The position numbers and the translations under genes were made by a program. A DNA stretch of 50,321 nucleotides, taken from Desulfarculaceae bacterium (GTDB lineage Bacteria; Desulfobacterota; Desulfarculia; Desulfarculales; Desulfarculaceae). The DNA lies in NCBI GenBank assembly GCA_027067385.1, contig JAMOVV010000050.1, positions 1 to 50,321 on the forward strand, given 5' to 3'. Below the pieces are notes generated by a model. It saw only the letters and a program-made list of their open reading frames with translations. It was not told the DNA's origin and did not search any database. How positions within the stretch are numbered: position 1 is the first letter of the stretch; every line of letters begins with the position of its first letter. Positions 32,939-41,809 of the stretch are shown here, piece after piece.

Positions 32939-35806
32939 CTAACCATGGTCCGGCCCTGGGCCGGTGTCTGTTTGATCCATATACTGGGCCAGCATAGTCT
33001 CGGTCAACTCCGGATCGATCTGCACTCCGGCCAGGCGGCGCATCCGCTGGGCCACTTCCGGCCCGGGCAGCTCCTGGTCGGCCAAGATGTTGGCCAAGGC
33101 CAGGCTCACCGCCAGGATGCGGCCGGGTAGGGGTATTGCGCTCTCCGTTGAGCCCTCGGAGCCGCCGTTTTCCTGGAAGCGCCGGCGATGGTGCTCGATG
33201 GCTTGCAAGGCGGTATCCCCCAGCCGGGATAGTTGGCGCGCCAGGATCATGCCATAGATGGGATGGCGCTCCCAAATAATCCGCTGGGTGCGTTCCAGCT
33301 CGCCCCCGGGGGCCAGCCACCGGCGGGGCAGACCCACCATGCCCAGGTTGCGCACCTCGGCCGCCTGGCTGAGTTGGGCCGCGTCCTCATCGGCCAGGCC
33401 CAGGGCCCGGGCCAGGGCCTCGCTGTACTCGGCGGCCAGGCGTGAACGCCGCCGGGCCCCCTGCAACAGGTTTTCCACTTGGGCGGTGAGCTCGCGCAAC
33501 AGCGGCAGTCCTCTTTCGCGCTGCATGACCAGGGCCGAGTTGGGCGCCGGCATCAAGCTGTACTGTTTCGGCTGTTCCTTGGCCTGGTACATGGCCCGGT
33601 CAGCCAGATAGAGTAGACGCTGTTTTACCGCTGCGTCCAGGGGGAACAGGGCCAGGCCGAAGGAGGCGCCCACCTTGATGGGTTGGCCGCTGTCCTGGGG
33701 TAGGGTCTGTTTCTTGAGATCGTCGATGATGCGCCGGCACACCGCCTTGGCTTGGTCGGTGTCGCTGCCGGGCAGGATGAGCATGAACTCGTCGCCGCCC
33801 CAGCGGGCCACGTGGTCGCCGGCGCGGCAGTTACGGGTCAGCACCTGGCCCACCAGCTTGAGGGCCTCGTCGCCCACCAGGTGACCGTGGGTGTCGTTGA
33901 GGGATTTGAAACCATCCAGGTCGATCATCACCACCGCCAGGGGATGGCCCTGGCGGGTGGCCTCGGATAACTCGTGGTCCAGGGCCGCTTGCATATGCCG
34001 GTGGTTCAGGAGCCCGGTGAGGGGGTCGCGCTGGGCCAGCTCTTTCTGGGCCTCGTAAAGGCGGCGCATGGCCTGCTGGCTCTGGATTTGCAAACTGATG
34101 TCACGCAGGATGAGAATGGCCTCGGCCGGCTCACCGTTATCGTCCCGGATGGCCGAGCAGGTGATGGAGACCGGGATGAGACGGCCGTCCTTGGTGAGCC
34201 GGCTGGTGACGAAGTCCACCACCTGGCCGGTCTCGTAGAGGGTCTTGATACAGGCTTGGGTGTTTTCTTTTTCCGTTTCGGGAATGAAGTCGATCTCGGT
34301 CCCCAAGACTTCCTGGCTGCTCCAACCGAAGAGCTTGCTGAAGGCCTGGTTGACAAAGAGACAATGGTTGCCCGAGTCCATGATGACCAGGGGATCGCCG
34401 GTGGCGGCCAGGAGGCCGCGCATCACCTTTTCGTCGTGGCTGGCGGTCTCGTATAGCTCGCGGTAGCGCGCCCGCGAGCGGGAAAGGGCGGCCACGATGG
34501 CCTGGCGCTCGCTGAGATCGCGCACCGAGGCGAATAGCACGGTACGCCCCTCTTCCAGCTCCAGGGCCTTGAGGGCCACCTCGCTGGCGATGGGGGTGCC
34601 GTCGGCGTAGGTGTGGGTCCACTCGAAAAGCTGCGGCTCGCCGGTGAGCGCCCGCCCGATCATCTCCAGGGAAGCCTTCTTGGAATAGGCCCCGCCGGCC
34701 TGGGTGGGGGGTGAGAAGTCCCAGGGGTAGCGCCCGTTGATCTCTTGGCGGTCCAGGCCCAACATCTCGGACAGGCGATGGTTGCTGTCGATTATGCGGC
34801 CGTCGGGCTCCAGTAGCATGATGCCCTCGGAGGATAACTCGAACAAGGTGCGGTGGCGGGCCTCGCTGGCGGCCAGGGCCCGGGCGGTGCGCACCCGCTC
34901 GGTAACATCGCGGGCGGTGCCCCGGAACCCGGTGGGCCGTCCCTTGCGGTCGCGCATCAGCGATACCGACATCTCCAGGTGTCGCGTCTGCCCGTCGGGC
35001 TGGGTGATGCACAGGGTCACGTTGTCGATGGGCTGGCCGGTTTGCCGGCAGCGGTTGAAGGTGTCGCGTACCGTGTGCCACTGGTCGGTGTCCACCAGGC
35101 CGCGGCTGTGGTACCCGATGACCTGGTTGATGTGGCTGCGGCCGAGTATCTTAGCAAAGGGGGTGTTGCAAAAGGTGAGGCGGCCGGAAAGATCGCACTC
35201 GTAATACCCGTCGCTCACCCCCTCCAACAGCACCTGGTAGCGTTCCCGTTCCGCGCCCAGGCCGGTTACCCGGCGCAGCCAACCGCCGGCCAGGTCCAGG
35301 CCGGCCGCGCCCAACAGGAACAGGTTGGCCCCCCGCCAAAAGACCTCCTCCCAGGGAACCTTTACCAGGCCCACCGATTGTCCCCAGGCCTCCAGGCCCA
35401 GGAAGCAGGTGAGCCCCAGCCCGGCGGTGAGCCACACCAGGCCGGTGACGTTTTCCAGCACCGCCATGGTCACCGGGGCCAAGAGCCAGATGATGAACGG
35501 ACTTTGGTGAAAGCCGGTGGCGCCCACCAGGATGGTGACGGTCATGGTGTCTAGCACCAGCCAGAACGACAGGCAGACCCAGCGGGGGCAATGGGGCGCG
35601 ACCAACCAGAGGAGCAGGCAACTGGCCAGGGCCGCGAACCCGGCCAGGTACCCCGGCCCGGCCAGGTGCACTACGCCCAGGCGTTTGCCCAGCAGCACCA
35701 ACAGCAACACCAGGGCCCAGCCGATGGCGCGAAAAACCTGGGCTTGGCGCAGAGACATTAGCCGGGTCGGGTTGTCTTTATGTCCTTTATATACCGTTGC
35801 GGTCAC
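32939..35806 (-). CDS. Membrane PAS-PAS-PAS-GGDEF protein with degenerate HD-GYP domain
   Basis: About 955 residues. The N-terminal ~175 residues hold five or six hydrophobic helices. Three PAS domains follow (QVLLEGVSDGYYECDLSGR; LFELSSEGIMLLEPDGR; LLAATGDPLVIMDSGNH). A GGDEF domain with intact RWGGDEF (about 667) and an RDPLTGLLNHRHM start should make cyclic di-GMP. The last 110 residues resemble HD-GYP (GLPRRWLAPGGELERTQRII; IPLPGRILAVSLALANIL), but the HD pair is RN (EVRNLGMVGLP) and HHE is HHR, so hydrolysis is unlikely. The start is set at GTG 35806, with a G-rich site upstream. ATG 35759 is an alternative without one. Confidence 0.88.
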   Translation of the reverse strand: MTATVYKGHKDNPTRLMSLRQAQVFRAIGWALVLLLVLLGKRLGVVHLAGPGYLAGFAALASCLLLWLVAPHCPRWVCLSFWLVLDTMTVTILVGATGFHQSPFIIWLLAPVTMAVLENVTGLVWLTAGLGLTCFLGLEAWGQSVGLVKVPWEEVFWRGANLFLLGAAGLDLAGGWLRRVTGLGAERERYQVLLEGVSDGYYECDLSGRLTFCNTPFAKILGRSHINQVIGYHSRGLVDTDQWHTVRDTFNRCRQTGQPIDNVTLCITQPDGQTRHLEMSVSLMRDRKGRPTGFRGTARDVTERVRTARALAASEARHRTLFELSSEGIMLLEPDGRIIDSNHRLSEMLGLDRQEINGRYPWDFSPPTQAGGAYSKKASLEMIGRALTGEPQLFEWTHTYADGTPIASEVALKALELEEGRTVLFASVRDLSERQAIVAALSRSRARYRELYETASHDEKVMRGLLAATGDPLVIMDSGNHCLFVNQAFSKLFGWSSQEVLGTEIDFIPETEKENTQACIKTLYETGQVVDFVTSRLTKDGRLIPVSITCSAIRDDNGEPAEAILILRDISLQIQSQQAMRRLYEAQKELAQRDPLTGLLNHRHMQAALDHELSEATRQGHPLAVVMIDLDGFKSLNDTHGHLVGDEALKLVGQVLTRNCRAGDHVARWGGDEFMLILPGSDTDQAKAVCRRIIDDLKKQTLPQDSGQPIKVGASFGLALFPLDAAVKQRLLYLADRAMYQAKEQPKQYSLMPAPNSALVMQRERGLPLLRELTAQVENLLQGARRRSRLAAEYSEALARALGLADEDAAQLSQAAEVRNLGMVGLPRRWLAPGGELERTQRIIWERHPIYGMILARQLSRLGDTALQAIEHHRRRFQENGGSEGSTESAIPLPGRILAVSLALANILADQELPGPEVAQRMRRLAGVQIDPELTETMLAQYMDQTDTGPGPDHG

Positions 35807-35933
35807 ACCACCCCCTATCCCTCTGCGGCACAGGCCGGCCAGGGACAATACATGGCACCGATTGTGGAAAAGCATACCACCATCGCGGCCGGGGGGTCAA
35901 CGTAACCCCCTAAAAGCACAAGACACAATCAGG

Positions 35934-36560
35934 TCAGTGTTCCGCCGGCCCGCGAAAGGGCGCCCCTCGCCGGCAGTCGGCGCGGTCAAAACGAGCGCAG
36001 GCCAGGGGCTTGATGGCGTGGATGCTGCAAAAGAAAAGGGGCGCGTCGTTGGTCTGAAACAGGAAGGGACAAAAGGGCTGGGGATAGAGGCTCTGGCCGG
36101 CGATGGCGTGGTACCAGTAGGCCGGGTAGTCCACCCCGGCCGGGCTGGTGGGCACCGTGCCGCCGAGCACACAGCACTGGCCGCAGAGGTCGCACCAATC
36201 GCCGTCGCCGTGCAGCGAGGCGGCGGCCACCCCCTCCGGCGGCAGGTCCACGTAGGCCGGCAGGTCGCGCCGGATGCGGCCAAACAGGCGCAGGAAGTCC
36301 AGGAGGTCCCGGGCCAGGCGGGGGTCGTCGCGGTCACGGGGTCGGCGGTTGCCGGGGTTGCCGCGGAAACCCTCCACCAGCACCCGGCGCAGCATGCCCA
36401 GGGCCAGACAGGGATCGGCTAGGGCGGCCACGGCCTGGTCCAACTCCGCGGCCCGGGGCCATAGTGCGGCCCCCAGGCGGGCCGCTTGGTCCGCGGTCAC
36501 CGCCCGGCCCTGGTCGCGCTGACGGGCCAGGCGCTCCAGCAGGTGAAAGACTCCGGCCAC
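35934..36560 (-). CDS. YkgJ-family cysteine-cluster protein
   Basis: 208 residues. The metal-binding pattern sits in the C-terminal half: WCDLCGQCCVLGGTVP, then FCPFLF, FFCSIHAIKPLACARF and a last DC near the end. This spacing is that of YkgJ/UPF0153 proteins, thought to bind iron or zinc. Their function is not settled. The first 120 residues are helical and charged. The start is GTG 36560. The gene begins seven bases after the prenyltransferase stop and shares its direction, so the two are probably one transcript. A role next to quinone synthesis is only suggestive. Confidence 0.85.
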   Translation of the reverse strand: MAGVFHLLERLARQRDQGRAVTADQAARLGAALWPRAAELDQAVAALADPCLALGMLRRVLVEGFRGNPGNRRPRDRDDPRLARDLLDFLRLFGRIRRDLPAYVDLPPEGVAAASLHGDGDWCDLCGQCCVLGGTVPTSPAGVDYPAYWYHAIAGQSLYPQPFCPFLFQTNDAPLFFCSIHAIKPLACARFDRADCRRGAPFRGPAEH

Positions 36561-36567
36561 GGCGGAC

Positions 36568-37482
36568 TCAGGCGCCGCCGGCCGTGAGGTAGCGCACCAG
36601 CAGGCCGGCCACCATGCACAACGCCAGCCCCAGGTGGGTCATGATGGTCTGGGCCTGGCCGGGGATCAGCGCGGCGTGTTCGGCGTGGTGCCGCCAGCAG
36701 ATGGCGATGGCCCGGACGGCCAGGGGCAGGGTGAGCCATCCCAGGTAGAGCCAGGGGGTGAAGCCGCCCAGGTGGACCATCAGGGCCAGGGTGGGGTAGG
36801 GCAGCAGCATCAGGAGAGCGTAGACCCAGCGGGCCTTGGCCGTGCCCAGACGCACCACCCAGTTGATCTTGCCGGCGCTGCGGTCGGCCTGGCTGTCGGG
36901 AAACTGGTTGATCCACAGCACGGCCAGGATGACCCAGCCGGTGGGCAGGCCCAGCACAAAAGGACGCCAGTCCCAGGTGCCGGTGAAGACATAGCCGGCC
37001 CCCCAGGTGAGGATGGGGCCGAAGACCAGGAACAGCACCACCTCGCCCAGGGAACGGCTCATGAAGGCCACCGGTCCACCGGAATAGAACCAGGCGCCGG
37101 CCAGACCGGCCACGCCCACCGCCAGCACCCAGGGGCGTCCCAGCCAGGCCAGGGCCAGGCCGCAGAGCAGGGCCAGGCCAAAGGAGGCCAGGGACATGGC
37201 CAGCATGACGCCCCGGCTCAGGCCGCCTTCCTGGATCACCCGGCTGCCCCCGGAAAAGGGCGTGGTGCGCCGGTTCACCGCGTCGCTGCCGGCGGCGTCG
37301 TAGTAGTCGTTGATGGTGTTGCCGCCCAGGTGCAAAAAGCCCACCCCCAAAAAGGTGAGCAGCACCAGGGGCCAGGACAACTGGCGCCCCAGGCTGGCCC
37401 AGGTGGCCACCACGGCCACCGGCATGATGGACCCGGTTAAAAAAGGCAGCCGCAGGGCTCTAACTATCAGGGGAGGGGCCAT
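36568..37482 (-). CDS. UbiA/MenA-family prenyltransferase
   Basis: 304 residues with seven to nine membrane helices. The two Asp-rich prenyl-diphosphate/Mg motifs are NTINDYYDAAGSD and NQFPDSQADRSAGK. This pattern and the N-terminal PFLTGSIMPVAVV region fit MenA, 1,4-dihydroxy-2-naphthoate prenyltransferase, in menaquinone synthesis at the inner membrane. A broader UbiA assignment is safe; MenA is likely. ATG 37482 has AAGGAG upstream. An upstream in-frame extension to 37545 has none. The divergent partner is the TauE-like exporter. No other men genes are in view. Confidence 0.85.
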   Translation of the reverse strand: MAPPLIVRALRLPFLTGSIMPVAVVATWASLGRQLSWPLVLLTFLGVGFLHLGGNTINDYYDAAGSDAVNRRTTPFSGGSRVIQEGGLSRGVMLAMSLASFGLALLCGLALAWLGRPWVLAVGVAGLAGAWFYSGGPVAFMSRSLGEVVLFLVFGPILTWGAGYVFTGTWDWRPFVLGLPTGWVILAVLWINQFPDSQADRSAGKINWVVRLGTAKARWVYALLMLLPYPTLALMVHLGGFTPWLYLGWLTLPLAVRAIAICWRHHAEHAALIPGQAQTIMTHLGLALCMVAGLLVRYLTAGGA

Positions 37483-37643
37483 GGCTCGCTCCTTGGACTC
37501 TGGGGGGCCGGCGGCGTCGGCGTGGGGCCGGCCGTGATAATCCATAACTTATAACAACCGCCGCTGGCCTGGCAAATGCCGCGCGGCCGCGGCACCCCGG
37601 CGCAACGCCGGCATATCAACGGTGGTGTCGGCCCGGCCGGCGG

Positions 37644-37652
37644 TGCTATAAT
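37644..37652 (+). promoter_or_regulatory. Extended -10 promoter of the TauE/SafE gene
   Basis: TGCTATAAT is a perfect extended -10 (TG at 37644-37645, TATAAT at 37647-37652). No -35 match is visible, as is usual for this class. Transcription would start near 37659, 22 bases before ATG 37681. The rest of 37483-37643 shows no gene. Confidence 0.65.
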
Positions 37653-37680
37653 CCAGCCTCTCTCTACTGGGGCCGTGACT

Positions 37681-38571
37681 ATGATCGAGTTTGCAATCTC
37701 CGGCGTCCATACTTATTGGTGGCTGCCTCCCCTAGTGGCCTTCGTGGTCTCGTTCTTCACCTCCATGGGCGGGGTCTCCGGAGCCTTTTTGCTGCTGCCT
37801 TTCCAGATGAGCGTCCTGGGCTTCACCACCCCGGCGGTGAGCCCCACCAACCTGGTCTACAACGTGGTGGCCATTCCCAGCGGGGTTTACCGCTACTTCC
37901 GCGAGGGGCGCATGGTCTGGTCCCTCATGTGGGTGGTGGTGGCCGGCACCCTGCCCGGGGTGGTGGCCGGGGCCTTCATACGCATCCACTACCTGCCCGA
38001 CCCGGGTCCCTTCAAGGTCTTTGTCGGCTGCGTGCTGCTCTACATCGGCCTGCGCATGATCGCCGAGATGAAAAAAAAGGCCGCTGCCGCCCCGGTCGCC
38101 GGTGAGTTCGTGGTCACCGACAGCCGCATGAGCCTCACCCGGCTGTCTTTCAAGTTCCAGGGCCGCCGCTACCAGGCCTCCACCCCGGGCATCTTCGCCA
38201 TGGCCCTGGCGGTGGGCGTGGTGGGCGGGGTCTACGGCATCGGCGGCGGGGCCATCGTGGCCCCCTTTTTCGTCAGCGTCTTCGGCCTGCCCATCTACAC
38301 CGTGGCCGGTGCGGCCCTGATGGGCACCTTTGTCACCTCCATCGCCGGGGTGGCCTTCTACCAGATCATCGCGCCCTACTACGCCGGCAGCGGCCTGTCG
38401 GTGGCCCCGGACTGGTTCCTGGGCGCGCTCTTCGGCCTGGGCGGGCTGGCCGGCATGTACTGCGGGGCCCGGCTGCAGCGCCTGGTGCCGGCGCGCTGGA
38501 TCAAGCTGATGCTCATCGTCATCCTGGTGGGCACCGCCCTGCGCTATATCCTGGGATATTTCCTGGCTTGA
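37681..38571 (+). CDS. TauE/SafE-family membrane exporter
   Basis: 296 residues with about eight membrane segments. Two halves share the typical motif pair: FFTSMGGVSGAFLLLPF at the start and GGVYGIGGGAIVAPFFVSVFG in the second half. A soluble insert (about residues 130-170) precedes the second half. Family members move sulfite, sulfoacetate or other sulfur-containing anions. In a sulfur-metabolising anaerobe that would fit, but the substrate is not readable. The ATG at 37681 sits behind an extended -10 promoter. An upstream extension from 37576 would overlap the promoter and is rejected. It is convergent with pdaD, with no obvious terminator between. Confidence 0.88.
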   Translation: MIEFAISGVHTYWWLPPLVAFVVSFFTSMGGVSGAFLLLPFQMSVLGFTTPAVSPTNLVYNVVAIPSGVYRYFREGRMVWSLMWVVVAGTLPGVVAGAFIRIHYLPDPGPFKVFVGCVLLYIGLRMIAEMKKKAAAAPVAGEFVVTDSRMSLTRLSFKFQGRRYQASTPGIFAMALAVGVVGGVYGIGGGAIVAPFFVSVFGLPIYTVAGAALMGTFVTSIAGVAFYQIIAPYYAGSGLSVAPDWFLGALFGLGGLAGMYCGARLQRLVPARWIKLMLIVILVGTALRYILGYFLA

Positions 38572-38598
38572 GATGAAGGCCGGCGGCCCCGGCGGCGT

Positions 38599-39147
38599 CT
38601 AGTGGGTGATCATCACCGCGGCGGCCACGGTGGCCACCCAGCGGCCGTCCTTGGGTCCGGTGGCGGTCTGGGTTATCTCCTGGGTGCGCACGATCTTGCC
38701 GGACATGCGAAACACCTGGCGCTTCTCGTCCCAGCTCTGGTCCACGTCAAAGTCGATGCCCAGGGTGGTGGCCAGCATCTCGGCGGCCAGGTCCTCGGCG
38801 TAGTCGCCGGCGGTGCGGGCGTTTTGGCCGAAACCCTTGTGCTCCGACAGGTAGCCGTGCGAGGACTTGTCCGAGGGCAAGGCCACCCCGATGGAGCTGG
38901 AGATGAGCCGGTTGGGCTCGTTGGTCTCGTTGCGGGCCAACACGCAGAAAAGTATCTGCCCCGGCACCAGCATAGCCTGACCCTTGGCCCGCGAGATGAG
39001 CTTGCAGCCCGGCGGAAAGATGGAAGAGACGTGCACCAGGTTGGCCCCGGCGATGCCGGCGGCGCGCAGGGCCAGCTCAAAGGCGGCCAACTGCTCCCGG
39101 TGAACCCCCTTGCCCTTGGTGAGGTAGATGTACTTAGGCAACATCAT
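38599..39147 (-). CDS. pdaD: Pyruvoyl-dependent arginine decarboxylase
   Basis: 182 residues. The self-cleavage site Ser41-Ser42 in [11 protein letters not shown] would generate the pyruvoyl cofactor on the alpha chain, leaving a short beta chain. Further family blocks are [24 protein letters not shown] and [16 protein letters not shown]. The product decarboxylates arginine to agmatine. The gene reads away from speB, and with it and the DHS-like gene makes a complete route from arginine to putrescine and beyond. ATG 39147 is directly followed by a second ATG. It is divergent, with a 169-base control region between it and speB. The acid-resistance version of this enzyme is a less likely role here. 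Confidence 0.94.
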   Translation of the reverse strand: MMLPKYIYLTKGKGVHREQLAAFELALRAAGIAGANLVHVSSIFPPGCKLISRAKGQAMLVPGQILFCVLARNETNEPNRLISSSIGVALPSDKSSHGYLSEHKGFGQNARTAGDYAEDLAAEMLATTLGIDFDVDQSWDEKRQVFRMSGKIVRTQEITQTATGPKDGRWVATVAAAVMITH

Positions 39148-39196
39148 GGTGACCGTCCTGCTTGGGCCCAGCGCCGCCTTATGGCCGCCAGGTCTT

Positions 39197-39223
39197 ATTA
39201 TCTATGTAGCCGGCGGCCGTCAA
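39197..39223 (-). promoter_or_regulatory. Possible promoter of pdaD
   Basis: Minus strand: TTGACG (39223-39218) with GATAAT (39202-39197) across a 15-base spacer. Boxes are good but the spacer is short. Transcription would start near 39190, about 43 bases before the pdaD ATG. Confidence 0.4.
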
Positions 39224-39246
39224 CTGCTAAAATTACTCCGGCGAGC

Positions 39247-39275
39247 TTGAATCACCGGGACGGCCTTCATATACT
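39247..39275 (+). promoter_or_regulatory. Sigma-70 promoter of speB-DHS-like operon
   Basis: TTGAAT (39247-39252), exact 17-base spacer, TATACT (39270-39275). Transcription would start near 39282, leaving a 35-base leader before the TTG start at 39317. Confidence 0.65.
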
Positions 39276-39316
39276 GCCGGTATCATCATCGCCCCACTTA
39301 AGCCGGGAGAGTCAGC

Positions 39317-40186
39317 TTGGGCCAACGAGTCATCACCTTTGGCGGGCGGGAGCAGCCCCGGCTGGCGTCGGCCGCGGCCGGGATCATCCCGGCGCCGCTG
39401 GAGGCCACCGTCTCCTACGGCGGCGGTGCGGCCCTGGGCCCGGGGGCCATCATGTCGGCCAGCGGCCAGATGGAGCTCTACGACGAGCTGCTCGGCGAGG
39501 AGCCCATCGCCCGGGGTATCTACACCCACCTGGCGGTGGACGTGTGCGGCGAGACCCCAGAGGTGCTGGAGCGGGTGCGCCGCCGGGTGGCCACCGAGCT
39601 GGCCGAGGGCCGCCTGCCGGTGGTCATCGGCGGCGAGCACACCGTTACCCTGGGGGCCCTGGCCGCGGTGATCGAGCGCCACGGCACCGGCTTCACCCTG
39701 CTCACCCTAGACGCCCACCTGGACCTGCGCGACTCTTACCAGGGCCGCCAGCTCTCACACGCCTGCGTCATGCGCCGCGCCCTGGAGATGGGCATCGCGG
39801 TCAGATGGTTGGGCACCCGTTCCTGCTCGGCGGCCGAGGCCGAGTTCGCCGCCGCCCAGGGCCTGGAGCCCATGTGGGCCCGCCAGGTGCACCAGGACGG
39901 CGACTGGCTGGACCAGGCCTTGGCCGGCCTGAGCGGCCCGGTGTACCTCAGCCTGGACGTGGACGGGCTGGACCCATCGCTTATGCCCTGCACCGGCACC
40001 CCGGAGCCGGGCGGGCTGGACTGGAACCAGGTGACCGACTGGCTGCTGGCCGTGGCCGGGAGCCACCGCATCCTCGGCATGGACCTGGTGGAGTTGGCCC
40101 CGGTCAACGGCTGGCCGGCCAGCGACTTCACCGCCGCCCGCCTGCTCTACCGGGCCCTGGGACTGGCCCTGCGGGGACCGCGATGA
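39317..40186 (+). CDS. speB: Agmatinase (ureohydrolase family)
   Basis: 289 residues. The binuclear Mn ligands of the arginase/agmatinase family are complete: [21 protein letters not shown] with a His in LSHA, and [10 protein letters not shown]. The product hydrolyses agmatine to putrescine and urea. The start codon is an uncommon TTG at 39317, with GGGAGAG about five bases before it. No in-frame ATG lies nearby. Its TGA overlaps the ATG of the DHS-like gene (ATGA), so the two are translationally coupled. pdaD is divergent and makes its substrate. Confidence 0.93.
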   Translation: MGQRVITFGGREQPRLASAAAGIIPAPLEATVSYGGGAALGPGAIMSASGQMELYDELLGEEPIARGIYTHLAVDVCGETPEVLERVRRRVATELAEGRLPVVIGGEHTVTLGALAAVIERHGTGFTLLTLDAHLDLRDSYQGRQLSHACVMRRALEMGIAVRWLGTRSCSAAEAEFAAAQGLEPMWARQVHQDGDWLDQALAGLSGPVYLSLDVDGLDPSLMPCTGTPEPGGLDWNQVTDWLLAVAGSHRILGMDLVELAPVNGWPASDFTAARLLYRALGLALRGPR

Positions 40187-41280
40187 AAAATCCCTCCCCA
40201 CCCCAGGGGCCGCCGATCGCCCCGCCGCCCATGGACGGGCCCCTCACCGCCCGCGACCTGGTGGATAACCACTTCAGCGCCTACAACGCCGCCCGGCTGC
40301 GCGAGGCCTGCCAGCTCTGGGCCCGCCGCCTGGCCGACGACGACGTGCAGGTGGGGCTCACCCTCACCGGCGCCCTCACCCCGGCCGGCCTGGGACCATC
40401 CTGCCTGGTGCCCCTGGTGCGCCGGGGGTTCGTGGACTTCATCGTCTCCACCGGGGCCAACCTCTACCACGACGCCCACTTCGGCCTGGGACTGGCCATG
40501 CACCGCTCCAGCCCCCACGCCGACGACCGCAAGCTGCGCCGCCAGGGGCTGGTGCGCATCTATGACGTCGTCATGGAATACCGCGTGCTGCTGGAGACCG
40601 ACGCCTTCTTCCGCCAAATGCTCACCGCCCCGGAGTTCGCCCGGCCCATGGGCTCGGCCGAGTTCCACTACCTGGCCGGGCGCTATCTCGGCCAGCGGCA
40701 AAAGCTGCTGGGACTCGGCGACCTGAGCCTGCTGGCCGCCTGCTGCCAGATGGAGGTGCCCGTCTACACCCCCAGCCCGGGCGACTCCTCCATCGGCATG
40801 AACGCCGCCGCCGCGGCCCTGCAGGGCAACCCCTTCGCCTGGGACGTGCACCGCGACGTCAACGAGACCGCCGGCCTCATCCTGGCCGCTAAGGAATCCG
40901 GCCAAAAGACCGCCGTGGTGATCCTCGGCGGCGGCTCGCCCAAGAACTTTATGCTGCAAACCGAACCCCACCTGCAAGAGGTCCTGGGCATCGCCGAAAA
41001 AGGCCACGACTTCTTCGTGCAGATCACCGACGCCCGACCCGACACCGGCGGACTCTCCGGGGCCACCCCCAGCGAGGCGGTGAGTTGGGGCAAGATAACC
41101 CCCGAGGCCCTGCCCGGCAACGTGGTCTGCTACACCGACACCACCATCGCCCTGCCGCTGATCACCGCCTACCTCATCGAGACCCGCGGGCGCCGGGAGC
41201 CCAAACGGCTCTACCAGCGCCGGGAGGCGGTCCTGGAGCTGTTGCGCAGCCGGGCGGCCGCGCCGCCGCAGCCCGGCTAG
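40183..41280 (+). CDS. Deoxyhypusine synthase-like protein (probable homospermidine-type polyamine synthase)
   Basis: 365 residues of the deoxyhypusine synthase fold. The catalytic Lys equivalent to human Lys329 is kept in EAVSWGKI (Lys304). NAD-binding and substrate motifs include [31 protein letters not shown] and [14 protein letters not shown]. Bacteria lack eIF5A, so family members here more often make homospermidine or a related polyamine by transferring an aminobutyl group to putrescine. Coupling to agmatinase and a divergent arginine decarboxylase strongly supports such a role. The start is ATG 40183; the long frame upstream is antisense or shadow sequence over pdaD and speB. Exact substrates are inferred. 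Confidence 0.88.
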   Translation: MKNPSPPQGPPIAPPPMDGPLTARDLVDNHFSAYNAARLREACQLWARRLADDDVQVGLTLTGALTPAGLGPSCLVPLVRRGFVDFIVSTGANLYHDAHFGLGLAMHRSSPHADDRKLRRQGLVRIYDVVMEYRVLLETDAFFRQMLTAPEFARPMGSAEFHYLAGRYLGQRQKLLGLGDLSLLAACCQMEVPVYTPSPGDSSIGMNAAAAALQGNPFAWDVHRDVNETAGLILAAKESGQKTAVVILGGGSPKNFMLQTEPHLQEVLGIAEKGHDFFVQITDARPDTGGLSGATPSEAVSWGKITPEALPGNVVCYTDTTIALPLITAYLIETRGRREPKRLYQRREAVLELLRSRAAAPPQPG

Positions 41281-41368
41281 AGCCTCACCGGCGGTTTCGC
41301 CTTGCCCGCCGGCAGGGGCCGTGATAATAACCGGAGTGCTTGTACTAAATTTCTTCCATGGGGATGCC

Positions 41369-41809
41369 ATGGGTTCCAGGACCACCAACCTACACCTGAT
41401 CAACGAGGTATCGCGCCGGGTGGAGCTGTCCCAAAAGCGCATCCGCGAGTACGAAAAAGAGGGCTTTATCAAGCCCCTGCGCGAACCCCGCACCAACAAC
41501 CGCCTCTACAGCGATTTCGAGATCGAGCAGATCAAAAGAATCAACCACCTCATCCACGAACGCGGCTTCACCCTGGCCTGCTTGCGCAACCTCCTGGTCC
41601 TGGCCCCCTGCTGGAATATCTTCGCCTGCCGCCGGCCCCAGCAGTGCCAGGCCTACCACAACCCCCACCAACCCTGTTGGCGGGTGCGCCGCCAAAACGG
41701 CACCCGCTGCCCCGGGCCCTGCGGCCAATGCGCCATATACCTCAACCGCCACGTGGCCAAGTCCAAGGTCCTGGAAGCGGTGGCCGCGGTGCCCATGGAG
41801 GAACCGTAG
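41369..41809 (+). CDS. MerR-type regulator with Cys-rich C-terminus
   Basis: 146 residues. An N-terminal MerR-like winged helix (about 8-75) reads LINEVSRRVELSQKRIREYE, GFIKPLREPRTNNRLYSD, then EQIKRINHLIHERGFTL. The C-terminal 65 residues hold eight or nine Cys (APCWNIFACRRPQQCQ, QPCWRVRRQ, RCPGPCGQC), which would suit a metal or Fe-S cluster sensor. It has no recognised ligand-binding domain of other MerR proteins. A GGGG lies about five bases before ATG 41369; an ATG at 41321 is an alternative. mobA follows immediately, so control of molybdenum-cofactor supply or of molybdo-/tungsto-enzyme genes is a reasonable guess. Confidence 0.82.
   Translation: MGSRTTNLHLINEVSRRVELSQKRIREYEKEGFIKPLREPRTNNRLYSDFEIEQIKRINHLIHERGFTLACLRNLLVLAPCWNIFACRRPQQCQAYHNPHQPCWRVRRQNGTRCPGPCGQCAIYLNRHVAKSKVLEAVAAVPMEEP

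Noticed and set aside
38602-40182. Open frame upstream of and in frame with the DHS-like gene
   Set aside because: It lies antisense to pdaD and in another frame over speB, and reads as low-complexity Gly/Ala/Pro/Arg. The real protein begins at ATG 40183.
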